NCBI GenBank assembly: GCA_035536995.1
Contig: DATLNB010000054.1
Coordinates: 32,306-96,305, forward strand
Source of the DNA: AV80 sp035536995
GTDB taxonomy: Bacteria; Verrucomicrobiota; Verrucomicrobiia; Chthoniobacterales; UBA10450
DNA length: 64,000 bases
Reading direction: 5' to 3'
The notes below the pieces were generated by a model. It was given only the letters and a program-made list of their open reading frames with translations. It searched no databases and was not told the origin of the DNA. Of this stretch, positions 27,394 to 34,560 are shown piece by piece; within the stretch, counting starts at the first letter, position 1, and the number at the start of each line of letters is the position of its first letter. The position numbers and the translations under genes are program-made.

Positions 27394-28140
27394 ATGCATC
27401 GTTTCTATCTCGCTCCCGACCAGTGGCGGTCGGAACCGCTGGCGCTGACCGGGAGCGAAGCCCACCATTGCAGGAATGTCCTTCGGCTGGACTGCGGCGA
27501 TAAGCTCGTCGTCTTCGACGGCGCCGGCCGCCAGCTGACCGCTGAGATATCTGGAATGTCCGGGGGAGAAGTCAGCCTTCGCAAGTTGCACGAAGCGCGG
27601 GTCGAGCCGTTGCGTTGCCAGATCACGCTGGCCCAGGCTATTCCCAAGGGAAAAAACATGGACTTGATCGTGCAGAAGGCAGTCGAGATCGGAGCTGCTG
27701 AGATCGCGCCCATTTTGTCGGATCGGACGGTCGTCCGGCTCGATGACGAAAGCGCAGCGTCGAAGCAGGAGAAGTGGCAGACCGTCGCAATCGAGGCAGC
27801 CAAGCAATGTGGACAGGACTGGCTTCCGCGCGTCCATGTGCCGCAGTCGATGGCTGAATTCTTCAAGCAGAACCGCCGTTTCGATTTGCAGCTCATCGGG
27901 TCGCTCCAATCCGACGCGCTTCATCTTAAAAAAATCCTGGCCGAATATTCGGCCGAGCACGGCGACCGGCCCCGGAGTGTCCTGATGGTCGTTGGGCCCG
28001 AGGGCGACTTTACCCCGGCGGAACTGTCGCTCGCGCGCAGCCACGGTTGCCGGCCGATCACCCTTGGTCCGATCGTTCTGCGGGTAGAGACCGCATCGAT
28101 CTATTGCCTGAGTGTTCTGTCCTACGAGTTGCTCGTTTGA
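27394..28140 (+). CDS. rsmE: 16S rRNA (uracil1498-N3)-methyltransferase RsmE
   Basis: RsmE methylates U1498 of 16S rRNA. The 248-aa protein begins MHRFYL, as is usual for the family, has the PUA-like N-terminal part with GSEAHHCRNVLRL, and a SPOUT domain with KGKNMDLIVQKAVEIGA, VVGPEGDFTPAE and LGPIVLRVETAS. It lies 6 bases after dnaJ, an arrangement seen in many bacteria. The gene converges on the sorbosone-dehydrogenase-like gene with a 6-base gap. Confidence 0.95.
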   Translation: MHRFYLAPDQWRSEPLALTGSEAHHCRNVLRLDCGDKLVVFDGAGRQLTAEISGMSGGEVSLRKLHEARVEPLRCQITLAQAIPKGKNMDLIVQKAVEIGAAEIAPILSDRTVVRLDDESAASKQEKWQTVAIEAAKQCGQDWLPRVHVPQSMAEFFKQNRRFDLQLIGSLQSDALHLKKILAEYSAEHGDRPRSVLMVVGPEGDFTPAELSLARSHGCRPITLGPIVLRVETASIYCLSVLSYELLV

Positions 28141-28146
28141 GCGACT

Positions 28147-29484
28147 TTACTTTTCCCCGTAGCTCACCCGCCAGATCGTGTTGTTGGCGTCCTCGCTAAA
28201 GAGCAGACCCCCGTCTTTCGCGATCGTTATGCCAACGGGCCGGCCCCAGACGTTTCCATCCGGGGTTACAAACCCGGTGACGAAGTCTTCGTAATCGCCG
28301 CGCGGCTTGCCGGTCGTTTTATCGAATGGAACCCGCACGATTTTGTAACCGGTCCGCTTTTCGCGGTTCCACGAGCCGTGGAAGGCAGCGAATAAATCGC
28401 CTTTGTACTCAGGAGGAAATTGGGTGCCGTCGTAAAAGCAGAGGTTCAAAGTCGCGGAATGACTTTGCACGAGCACATCCGGGACAATGACTTTTTCAGC
28501 AAGCTCGGGATGTTTCCCTTTGTGCCGGGGATCCTCATGGTTCCCGATATAGAACCAGGGCCAGCCGTAAAACCCGCTCTGCCGGACGCTGCTGATATAG
28601 TCGGGCACGAGGTCTTCGCCCAGCTCATCGCGTTCGTTCGTGCTCATCCACAGCTCGTTTGTCCCAGGTCGAAACTTGATTCCAACCGCGTTCCGAATTC
28701 CCCACGCAAAGACTTCCTTACCTGTGCCGTCCGGGTTGAATTCGAAGATTCGCGCGCGGTCCGCTTCCGACGAGTCGTCGGATACGTTCGAGAGCGAGCC
28801 GATGGAGACATACATTTTCCTGCTGTCGGGCGAGAAGGCGATGTCGCGTGTCCAATGGCCGCCGCCCCGAAGTAAACCGCCGCCGGAAAGTTCGGCGCTG
28901 AGTTTTTCGACCGGACCGCGGGCCTTCAGGTCACCGTTGCGGTAAGGGAAGCGGACGACGCCGTTCGTATTCGCGACGTAAAGGAATTCCGGGTCCGGCC
29001 CCGACGGATGGAACGCTATACCGAATGGTTTGGTCATGCCGGTGTCCGCGAACGTTTCGGTCCGGTCGGGTTTTCCATCGTTATTTTCGTCGTGGAGAAC
29101 CTTGATGCTGTTCTCGCGGCTTTCAGTTACGAAGATGTCGCCGTTAGGGGCTGTCAGCAGATAGCGCGGATAGGAAAAACCGCTGGCGTAAAGCTCGATC
29201 TTGAAGCCTGCCGGCACTTTCGGTTCAGCCCCGGCGGGGCGTTTCACTTCCTTCGGACTGTTGCTTGCCGATTCAGAAGTGAAGGGTGCAGGCAAATCTG
29301 CCGAAGTATATTTATGACGGACCCCGGGCGCGTCGTGTTTCCAGTCCGCGTTCGGGGGAGCAAGGGGAGATTCGGCCGAGAGCGTCGAAGAAGTCAGGAG
29401 GGTAAGAATGAATGACGAAGGAATGAATCTATGACGAATGACGAACCAGCGGCTGCGTGCCTTTCGAGTTCCACGCTTCGTCAT
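28147..29484 (-). CDS. Secreted sorbosone/glucose dehydrogenase-like beta-propeller protein
   Basis: The 445-aa protein has a basic N-terminus, a hydrophobic signal-like segment (FILTLLTSSTLSAES) and a six-bladed beta-propeller of the PQQ-dependent glucose/sorbosone dehydrogenase type. Marks are FKIELYASGFSYPRYLL, TAPNGDIFVTES, KPFGIAFHPSG, GHWTRDIAFSPDSRKMYV, AWGIRNAVGIKFRPG, FAAFHGSWNREKRTGYKIV and RPVGITIAKDGGLLFSED. The family oxidises sugars in the periplasm, but many members have no tested activity. The start ATG 29484 overlaps the yraN stop as TAATG. The first 35 codons are built on a GAATGACGAA-type repeat, so the true start may be poorly conserved. Confidence 0.83.
   Translation of the reverse strand: MTKRGTRKARSRWFVIRHRFIPSSFILTLLTSSTLSAESPLAPPNADWKHDAPGVRHKYTSADLPAPFTSESASNSPKEVKRPAGAEPKVPAGFKIELYASGFSYPRYLLTAPNGDIFVTESRENSIKVLHDENNDGKPDRTETFADTGMTKPFGIAFHPSGPDPEFLYVANTNGVVRFPYRNGDLKARGPVEKLSAELSGGGLLRGGGHWTRDIAFSPDSRKMYVSIGSLSNVSDDSSEADRARIFEFNPDGTGKEVFAWGIRNAVGIKFRPGTNELWMSTNERDELGEDLVPDYISSVRQSGFYGWPWFYIGNHEDPRHKGKHPELAEKVIVPDVLVQSHSATLNLCFYDGTQFPPEYKGDLFAAFHGSWNREKRTGYKIVRVPFDKTTGKPRGDYEDFVTGFVTPDGNVWGRPVGITIAKDGGLLFSEDANNTIWRVSYGEK
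29405..29484. repeat. GAATGACGAA-type low-complexity repeat in the N-terminal codons
   Basis: Between 29405 and 29484 the plus strand contains several copies of the words GAATGA, GACGAA and TGACGAATGACGAA, and on the opposite strand CGTCATTC. The same words recur at 45782-45812 and 53762-53817. Here the repeat encodes the leader of the sorbosone-dehydrogenase-like protein. Confidence 0.6.
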
Positions 29485-29936
29485 TAATACAGATACGGTT
29501 CAGGCAAGGAGAACGCGTTTCGGAGAATCTCGAGCCGCGGTTGGGCGCCCTTCGCGATGATCACTTCGACGACGTCAAATCGAAACAGGATGTCGGGATC
29601 GTCCAGCAAGCGCAGCCACGCCAGACCGCCCCGCGCCACCCGATGCCGTTTGTCCCGATCGACCGCATCGAGGGGCCGGCCGAAATCCTCCCGGCTCCGC
29701 GTTTTCACCTCGACGAAGACAAGGGTGTCGCGATCCCGGCAGACTACATCGACCTCCCCGCCCGTTCGGCCGCGAAAGTTACGATACAGGACTTTGTAGC
29801 CGTTCCTCCGCAGGAACCGGCAGGCCAGGTTCTCCCCCCGGGTGCCAAGCCGGAGATGCCGGGGAGGCGAACTCGAAGACCGGCTGCGCCACCGGCTCGA
29901 AAGAGCGGCGATGAATCGGACAAGGCCCGTGTTCAT
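29484..29936 (-). CDS. yraN: YraN family (UPF0102) nuclease-fold protein
   Basis: The 150-aa protein has the YraN signature RLGTRGENLACRFL (about 29-42), then GGEVDVVCRD and VFVEVKTRS, which carry the Glu/Asp/Glu-x-Lys pattern of the restriction-endonuclease fold, followed by KRHRVARGGLAWL. YraN proteins are of uncertain function, often next to rnhB, as here, and presumed to act on DNA. Its first 157 bases are also the 3' end of rnhB in another frame. No in-frame later ATG, GTG or TTG was found before the conserved core, so the overlap seems real. Confidence 0.88.
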   Translation of the reverse strand: MNTGLVRFIAALSSRWRSRSSSSPPRHLRLGTRGENLACRFLRRNGYKVLYRNFRGRTGGEVDVVCRDRDTLVFVEVKTRSREDFGRPLDAVDRDKRHRVARGGLAWLRLLDDPDILFRFDVVEVIIAKGAQPRLEILRNAFSLPEPYLY

Positions 29937-30489
29937 GCAGTTTAATGAGGTGGAGTTCGGTGCCGTAACCCTTGTGCTGACTGAAACAATAGTGCGGAAA
30001 CCGGGCGCAAAAGTCGCGCATAATCGCGTCGCGGGTGACCTTGGCGATCACGCTGGCGGCGGCAATCGTGAGGCTGTAGCAGTCGCCATCGATGATCGCG
30101 GTTTGGGGCAGGGGAAATGGAAAAACGGGGAGGCCATCGATCAGGACATGCTGCGGTTCCATGGCGAGTCCGGCCAACGCCAGATGCATCGCTCTGTGGG
30201 TCGCCCGCAGAATGTTGATGGTATCGATCTCCACCGAATCCACGATGCCGACAGCCCAAGCGATGGCGGTGTTCGCCATCAGATCGTCATAAATCGCCTG
30301 CCGTTTTTCCGGGAGGAGTTGTTTCGAATCGTTCAGCTTCCGGTGCTTGAATTTCTCCGGGAGAATAACGGCAGCCGCTACGACCGGGCCGGCCAGGGCC
30401 CCGCGACCCGCTTCATCGATGCCTGCAATGGAGGAGATGCCGAGGGCGCGGAGTTTGCGTTCGTGCCGGAAACCGCAACGTCGGTACAT
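29779..30489 (-). CDS. rnhB: Ribonuclease HII
   Basis: RNase HII cuts the RNA strand of RNA-DNA hybrids and removes misincorporated ribonucleotides. The 236-aa protein has GIDEAGRGALAGP (catalytic D25, E26), DSKQL, a central DG-containing strand, and ASVIAKVTRD with the late catalytic Asp. Normal RNase HII proteins end near HRRSFEPV; here about 40 further low-complexity residues (SPASPAWHPGG) follow, and these come from sequence overlapping yraN by 158 bases. The extra tail is likely dispensable. It belongs to an rplS-rnhB-yraN run that is common in bacteria. Confidence 0.94.
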   Translation of the reverse strand: MYRRCGFRHERKLRALGISSIAGIDEAGRGALAGPVVAAAVILPEKFKHRKLNDSKQLLPEKRQAIYDDLMANTAIAWAVGIVDSVEIDTINILRATHRAMHLALAGLAMEPQHVLIDGLPVFPFPLPQTAIIDGDCYSLTIAAASVIAKVTRDAIMRDFCARFPHYCFSQHKGYGTELHLIKLHEHGPCPIHRRSFEPVAQPVFEFASPASPAWHPGGEPGLPVPAEERLQSPVS

Positions 30490-30524
30490 CCGGGGGAAAA
30501 TACTGAAAAGCTGAAAAACTGAAA

Positions 30525-30541
30525 CGCTGAAATATTCAGCG
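30525..30541. repeat. Palindrome CGCTGAA-ATA-TTCAGCG between rplS and rnhB
   Basis: A perfect 7-bp stem with a 3-base loop ends a run of CTGAAA words (30502-30535). It lies 36 bases upstream of the rnhB start and 18 bases downstream of the rplS stop. It could slow transcription or stabilise the rplS message, but no T-run follows, so I call it a repeat rather than a terminator. Confidence 0.5.
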
Positions 30542-30558
30542 TGACGGATTCAACGTTT

Positions 30559-30900
30559 CTATTCCCGCACCGCGGTCGCTTCCTTGCCCTTGCGGTTCCG
30601 GAGGTAATTCAGCTTCGCGCGGCGGGCGCGACCTTCTTTTTCCACCTCGACCTTCGCGATCCGGGGCGAATGCAGCGGAAACACGCGCTCGACGCCTTCG
30701 CCATAGGAAATGCGGCGGACGGTGAAAGTCTCGTTTAGCCCGCGGCCCTTCCGGCCGATTACGATGCCGGCAAAAATCTGAATTCGTTCCTTATCGCCCT
30801 CGACCACGCGGGTGTGGACCCGGACGCCGTCGCCAACCTTGAACTTGGTCGTGTCCGTCTTGAACTGCTCTTTCTCAATGGCGTCGATAATCGTGTTCAT
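30559..30900 (-). CDS. rplS: 50S ribosomal protein L19
   Basis: L19 sits at the interface of the 30S and 50S subunits. ATG 30900 gives 113 aa, the usual length, and is preceded by a good GGAGG ribosome-binding site 8 bases away on the minus strand; the longer open frame up to 30987 is not needed. Conserved blocks GDGVRVHTRVVEGDKERIQ, FAGIVIGRKGRG and the ERVFPLHSPRIAKVEV region with KLNYLRNRKGK are intact. Confidence 0.97.
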   Translation of the reverse strand: MNTIIDAIEKEQFKTDTTKFKVGDGVRVHTRVVEGDKERIQIFAGIVIGRKGRGLNETFTVRRISYGEGVERVFPLHSPRIAKVEVEKEGRARRAKLNYLRNRKGKEATAVRE

Positions 30901-30972
30901 AATGAGTCCTCCCAGGGGGAGTAGCGGGGCGGACACTGTTATTCGGGGAAAGCGGAAATGCAAATTTCCATT

Positions 30973-31051
30973 CCTGCTCTTGATCATGATCCTTCTCCGG
31001 ATCTCTCAGTATAAGATCAGGGTCATGATGAGATCAGGAGCAAGAGCAGGA
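30973..31051. repeat. Inverted repeat CCTGCTCTTG ... CAAGAGCAGG upstream of rplS
   Basis: CCTGCTCTTG (30973-30982) and CAAGAGCAGG (31042-31051) are perfect 10-bp arms; the flanking TGATCATGATC and GATCATGATGAGATC extend the symmetry imperfectly. It lies between divergently placed rplS and tRNA-Arg. A similar CTCGTGATC-type inverted repeat is found at 37097-37136. Confidence 0.55.
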
Positions 31052-31068
31052 GGCCGCCGCCAGCCGGG

Positions 31069-31096
31069 TTGTGATTTTTCGCCCGCCCACTATAAT
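31069..31096 (+). promoter_or_regulatory. Sigma70-type promoter of tRNA-Arg
   Basis: A perfect -10 box TATAAT (31091-31096) lies 11 bases before the tRNA. TTGTGA (31069-31074) is a 4/6 match to the -35 consensus with a 16-base spacer. It is the clearest housekeeping-type promoter seen in the window. Confidence 0.65.
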
Positions 31097-31107
31097 CGGG
31101 GCTCACT

Positions 31108-31181
31108 GCGCCCGTAGCTCAACTGGATAGAGTGACAGCCTCCGAAGCTGTAGGTTGCGCGTTCGAGCCGCGCCGGGCGCA
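31108..31181 (+). tRNA. tRNA-Arg (anticodon CCG)
   Basis: The 74-base sequence folds into a full cloverleaf: acceptor GCGCCCG/CGGGCGC, D stem GCTC/GAGT, anticodon stem ACAGC/GCTGT with loop CTCCGAA (anticodon CCG, reading CGG), a 5-base variable loop, and T stem GCGCG/CGCGC with TTCGAGC. The discriminator base is A and the 3' CCA is not encoded. CGG is a plausible frequent arginine codon in this GC-rich genome. Confidence 0.95.
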
Positions 31182-31215
31182 CTTTTCAAGAAAGTGGAAT
31201 CGTGAATGGTAATTC

Positions 31216-31260
31216 GTGAATCGTGCGAGGGCCGATTCACAATTGCGGATCACGATTCAC
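31216..31260. terminator. Inverted repeat GTGAATCGTG/CACGATTCAC, possible terminator
   Basis: Perfect 10-bp arms at 31216-31225 and 31251-31260 with a 25-base loop lie between the tRNA (plus) and trxA (minus), which converge. The position suits a shared stop for transcription, but no T-run follows the stem and extra copies of the word GTGAATGGTAATTCGTGAATC suggest repeat origin. Either reading is possible. Confidence 0.4.
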
Positions 31261-31278
31261 CCGTGAAGTCGCTGCGAG

Positions 31279-31608
31279 TTAGGCCAATGCCTCAAGGCGA
31301 CCCAGCAAGTCCTTCTTGCTCGTCATGCCGATGACCTGGTCGCGAAGCTGGCCGTTCTTGAAAAAGAGCAGGGCTGGGATCGCCCTGACGTTGTATTTCA
31401 TCGAAAGGCTCTGGTTCTCGTCGACGTTCACCTTCGCGACTTTGACCGACCCGGCTTTTTCCTTTGCGATCTCGTCGATCAGCGGCGCGATCATTTTGCA
31501 GGGCCCGCACCATTCAGCCCAGAAATCGACCAGGACTGGCTGCGCGCTTTGCGTCACTTCTTTGTCAAAATTGGAATCGTCGAGAGTGATCGTAGTGGAA
31601 TTTTCCAT
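31279..31608 (-). CDS. trxA: Thioredoxin
   Basis: A standard 109-aa cytoplasmic thioredoxin with the redox motif WCGPC (33-37), the buried Asp in VLVDFWAEWC, the cis-proline AIPALLFF and the final GxxxKxxL pattern. It reduces protein disulfides such as those of ribonucleotide reductase. It lies 3 bases after the upstream proline-rich membrane protein gene and was probably transcribed with it. Confidence 0.96.
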   Translation of the reverse strand: MENSTTITLDDSNFDKEVTQSAQPVLVDFWAEWCGPCKMIAPLIDEIAKEKAGSVKVAKVNVDENQSLSMKYNVRAIPALLFFKNGQLRDQVIGMTSKKDLLGRLEALA

Positions 31609-31611
31609 TCC

Positions 31612-32229
31612 CTACGATACGACGTAATTCCAAATTTGAATCAGAAAAATCACAGCGGAAACGCCGAAGAGACCCCAGCAAAGCGGCCGCGGGATTGCAT
31701 CGGCTCGCGGGATCGGGCGCGAGGTAATGACGACGGGCGCGGGTTGCACTCCAGCCGCTGGCTGGATGAGCAGCGGCTGCGTCTTGGTCATGTTGATGGC
31801 GGGGGCCGGTTGAGGAGTCGGCCGCGGCAAGACACTGATCCGTGCCGTTTCCTTTTTCGGCCCGCGATTTACAGCCGCGGCTGAGGACGACCCATCGTCC
31901 CGAACCGGGGTGGGGCGGATTAGGCCCGGAGAACGGTTTTCCGCGAGGCCGGGCGGTTTCGGCAGGGGCTGCAACAAAGGCGACGACGCAGCCGGAGCCG
32001 GCGAAATAACCGGAGGCCGGCGCGGGGTCAAGGAGGGGGGTGCCGCAGCGGATTCGGGAACGGGAAGAGGAGTAATTTTGGGAGGAACGCGGCGGATTGG
32101 GGTTGCAGGCGTGCGCGAAGGAAGAACGATCCGGGCCGTGTCGCGTCCCGAGGTGCCGGGGACGGCGCCGGCATGTTCCGGGCGTGGCGGAAGTGCGATG
32201 CGAACAGTTTCCTTTTTCGGTTCAGCCAT
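31612..32229 (-). CDS. Proline-rich tail-anchored membrane protein
   Basis: The 205-aa protein is almost entirely Pro/Ala/Thr/Arg-rich, with repeated short basic-polar words (TVRIALPPRP, TARIVLPSRT, TARISVLPRP), and ends in a single transmembrane helix (LFGVSAVIFLIQIWNYVV). This makes it a probable C-tail-anchored inner-membrane protein with a cytoplasmic proline-rich domain. The T-x-R-I-x-(L/V)-P-x-R motif occurs three times and may be a binding or phosphorylation motif. No family is recognised. Confidence 0.72.
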   Translation of the reverse strand: MAEPKKETVRIALPPRPEHAGAVPGTSGRDTARIVLPSRTPATPIRRVPPKITPLPVPESAAAPPSLTPRRPPVISPAPAASSPLLQPLPKPPGLAENRSPGLIRPTPVRDDGSSSAAAVNRGPKKETARISVLPRPTPQPAPAINMTKTQPLLIQPAAGVQPAPVVITSRPIPRADAIPRPLCWGLFGVSAVIFLIQIWNYVVS

Positions 32230-32332
32230 GACAATCAGACGCCCTTTAAGGAAAATCGCATAAAGGACGCGCCGCTGTCACTTGTTAATTTGATCTGTCG
32301 CAGCCGGATGGCTCCGATCAGGACGAAGCTCC

Positions 32333-33706
32333 TTAGGCCAGCAGATCGTAGCCGCGGCTGCCCGTGATTTTGCGCGTGAGAAATTCACCGACCGGGGCCG
32401 GCTTCGAGAGAATGACGCGCGCATCTACGTCCGGCGCGTCGGCTTCGGTGCGCGCGATGAGGGGTTGGTCAACCAGCATCCGCAGTTCGGCCCCGATTTT
32501 CGCGGCGGCCGTTTCGCGGGCGATCCGCTGTTGCAACGTCATCGCCCGGCGATAGCGGTCGTTCTTTACCCGGGCCGGAACGTGCTCGGGCATTTTGGCC
32601 GCGCGCGAGCCTTCCTCTGGCGAGTATTTGAATACCCCAAGGCGTTCAAACCGCGCTCGCTCGATGAATCCGAGGAGCGCCTCGAATGCGTCGTCGCTCT
32701 CCCCCGGGAAACCGACAATAAATGTAGTCCGGAGCGCCACGCCCGGAATGCCGGCCCGGATCCGCGTGATCAGGGTCTCGATGTGTTCGCGGGTGGTTTC
32801 CCGGCGCATCCGCCCGAGCATGCCTTCTTCGATGTGCTGGAGGGGTATGTCGATATAACGGGCGACCTTGTCGCAGACAGCGATCGTAGAAATAAGCTCG
32901 TCGCTCCAATGTGCCGGATGGGTGTACAGCAGACGAACCCAGAATTCGCCTTCGACCTGCTGGATGTCACGGAGCAGCGCCGCCAGGGTTGGTCCGCGCG
33001 ACGAATCCACCGGCTGCCTCGGTCCGGCCTTTTCTGCCCATAAATCCATTCCGTAGTAGGTGGTGTCCTGGCTGATCAGGTTGATCTCCTTCACCCCTTC
33101 GGCGACGAGCGCCCTCACTTCTGCCAGAACCGAGGCCGGCGGGCGGCTTCGATGCCGGCCGCGCATCTGCGGTATGACACAAAAGCTGCATGGATGATTG
33201 CACCCCTCCGCGATCTTCAGATACGCGCTATGCGAAGGCGTCAGGCGGAAACGCGGCGTGTCGTAGTTCGGGATATACGTCGGCCGCTCCGTCACGAACG
33301 AATGGCCATGATCGTTCTCAGTGCTCAACACCCGCGCAACGATGGCGCCCATTTCGCTGACCTGATCCAACCCGACGAATGCATCCACTTCCGGCAGCGC
33401 CTCCCGCAGCTCGCGCGAGAAACGTTGCGACATGCAACCGCTGACGATCAGCTTTTGCCCGGCTTTCTTGCCAAGGCCGCGTTGCTGGTGCGCCTCCAGG
33501 ATTGCGTCGATCGATTCTTCCTTGGCCGACTCGATGAATGCGCATGTATTAACGACGAGTACGTCTGCGTCATCCGCGTCCGCCGTGATTTGCATCCCGC
33601 TCCGCACCACGCTCCCGAGCATAATCTCGGCATCGACCAGGTTCTTGGCACAACCCAGACTGATCATTCCGACCTTCGGCGGCGGTGGTGCCGTTTCAGT
33701 GCTCAT
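32333..33706 (-). CDS. rimO: Ribosomal protein S12 methylthiotransferase RimO
   Basis: RimO adds a methylthio group to an aspartate of ribosomal protein S12, using two iron-sulfur clusters. The 457-aa protein has the N-terminal cluster region SLGCAKNLVDAE (C19) with VNTCAFIESAKEES and VSGCMSQRF, then the radical-SAM motif EGCNHPCSFC, and a C-terminal TRAM-like domain. These together are specific to RimO rather than MiaB. It is followed after 17 bases upstream by the RodZ-like gene on the same strand. Confidence 0.95.
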   Translation of the reverse strand: MSTETAPPPPKVGMISLGCAKNLVDAEIMLGSVVRSGMQITADADDADVLVVNTCAFIESAKEESIDAILEAHQQRGLGKKAGQKLIVSGCMSQRFSRELREALPEVDAFVGLDQVSEMGAIVARVLSTENDHGHSFVTERPTYIPNYDTPRFRLTPSHSAYLKIAEGCNHPCSFCVIPQMRGRHRSRPPASVLAEVRALVAEGVKEINLISQDTTYYGMDLWAEKAGPRQPVDSSRGPTLAALLRDIQQVEGEFWVRLLYTHPAHWSDELISTIAVCDKVARYIDIPLQHIEEGMLGRMRRETTREHIETLITRIRAGIPGVALRTTFIVGFPGESDDAFEALLGFIERARFERLGVFKYSPEEGSRAAKMPEHVPARVKNDRYRRAMTLQQRIARETAAAKIGAELRMLVDQPLIARTEADAPDVDARVILSKPAPVGEFLTRKITGSRGYDLLA

Positions 33707-33723
33707 CCTTTGGTTTTAAACCG

Positions 33724-34533
33724 TTACCGCGGCCGCGCCGTCGCGGTCACGTTGGGTCGCGGAGGAGTGCCGCTGATGACCGGGCGTGCGGGCGGTGTTG
33801 GACTCGTGCGGCGCGGGGATCGTTTGGGAGAAGGTGTTGGAGTGGGGATGGGAACGTTTTCGTTAGGATTGACCGGCTCGGCCCGGCGAACTTCCGGCTC
33901 GGCTGACGTCGGCTCGGGAACGAAAGGTGTGATTGAGGGGCTCGGGCTGGCCACTGGGCTCGGGGGCGGTGGGGCCACGGACGTCGCCGGACCGGGCGTC
34001 ACGGACTCGACCGGCAGGGCTTGGGGCGCGACGATCCTCTCGGACACAGTTGCGGTTGCAACAGGCGATGTGCCGGGACCCGGTGTTGGCCGGGGCTTGA
34101 GCCGCTGCATTTGCAGGACCCACTTCATCAGGGTGAAACCAATCACGAGGACGAGAATGCCGATAATTAACGGCATGAACGATCCACGCCCGCCTCCGCC
34201 CCCCATACCGCTTCCGCCGCTGCTCCGGCGCCGCACCGTTACGGGGCGGACGGGCTCCGGGTCGGGCGCATCCTGCAAATACGAGTACCCGTCAACCGTC
34301 ACCGTCTCCGACGTCTCGAAAGCTTCGAGATACGGACTGACGTCGACTTCGAGAAACTTCCCGTAAATGAGGAGGAACCCTTTCGCGTAAGCGAGACTGG
34401 CGAACTGCGAAAAATCCTCGTTCTCAATCTCCTCGAGCCGACCCGGCCTGATTTTCGTGAGCCGTCCCGCTTCATCGAGCGTTAAACCGCGGGCGAGCCG
34501 GGCTTCCTTAAGTTTTTTGCCAAGACCTTCCAT
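33724..34533 (-). CDS. RodZ-like protein: helix-turn-helix, TM segment, Pro-rich tail
   Basis: The 269-aa protein starts with an HTH of the RodZ type (GLGKKLKEARLARGLTLDEAG, then TKIRPGRLEEIENEDF, AKGFLLIYGKFL). One transmembrane helix follows (PLIIGILVLVIGFTLMKWVL, about 127-146), and the rest is Pro/Thr/Ser-rich without the usual RodZ periplasmic beta-domain. RodZ links MreB to the membrane and shapes the cell. The missing beta-domain makes the assignment family-level only. It lies directly downstream of ftsK. Confidence 0.82.
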   Translation of the reverse strand: MEGLGKKLKEARLARGLTLDEAGRLTKIRPGRLEEIENEDFSQFASLAYAKGFLLIYGKFLEVDVSPYLEAFETSETVTVDGYSYLQDAPDPEPVRPVTVRRRSSGGSGMGGGGGRGSFMPLIIGILVLVIGFTLMKWVLQMQRLKPRPTPGPGTSPVATATVSERIVAPQALPVESVTPGPATSVAPPPPSPVASPSPSITPFVPEPTSAEPEVRRAEPVNPNENVPIPTPTPSPKRSPRRTSPTPPARPVISGTPPRPNVTATARPR

Positions 34534-34560
34534 GAAAAAATGAGTGCGTGGTGACGCCGG

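Noticed and set aside
33152..34366. 404-aa plus-strand frame over rimO and the RodZ-like gene
   Set aside because: Both opposite-strand genes have complete family motifs; this frame has none.
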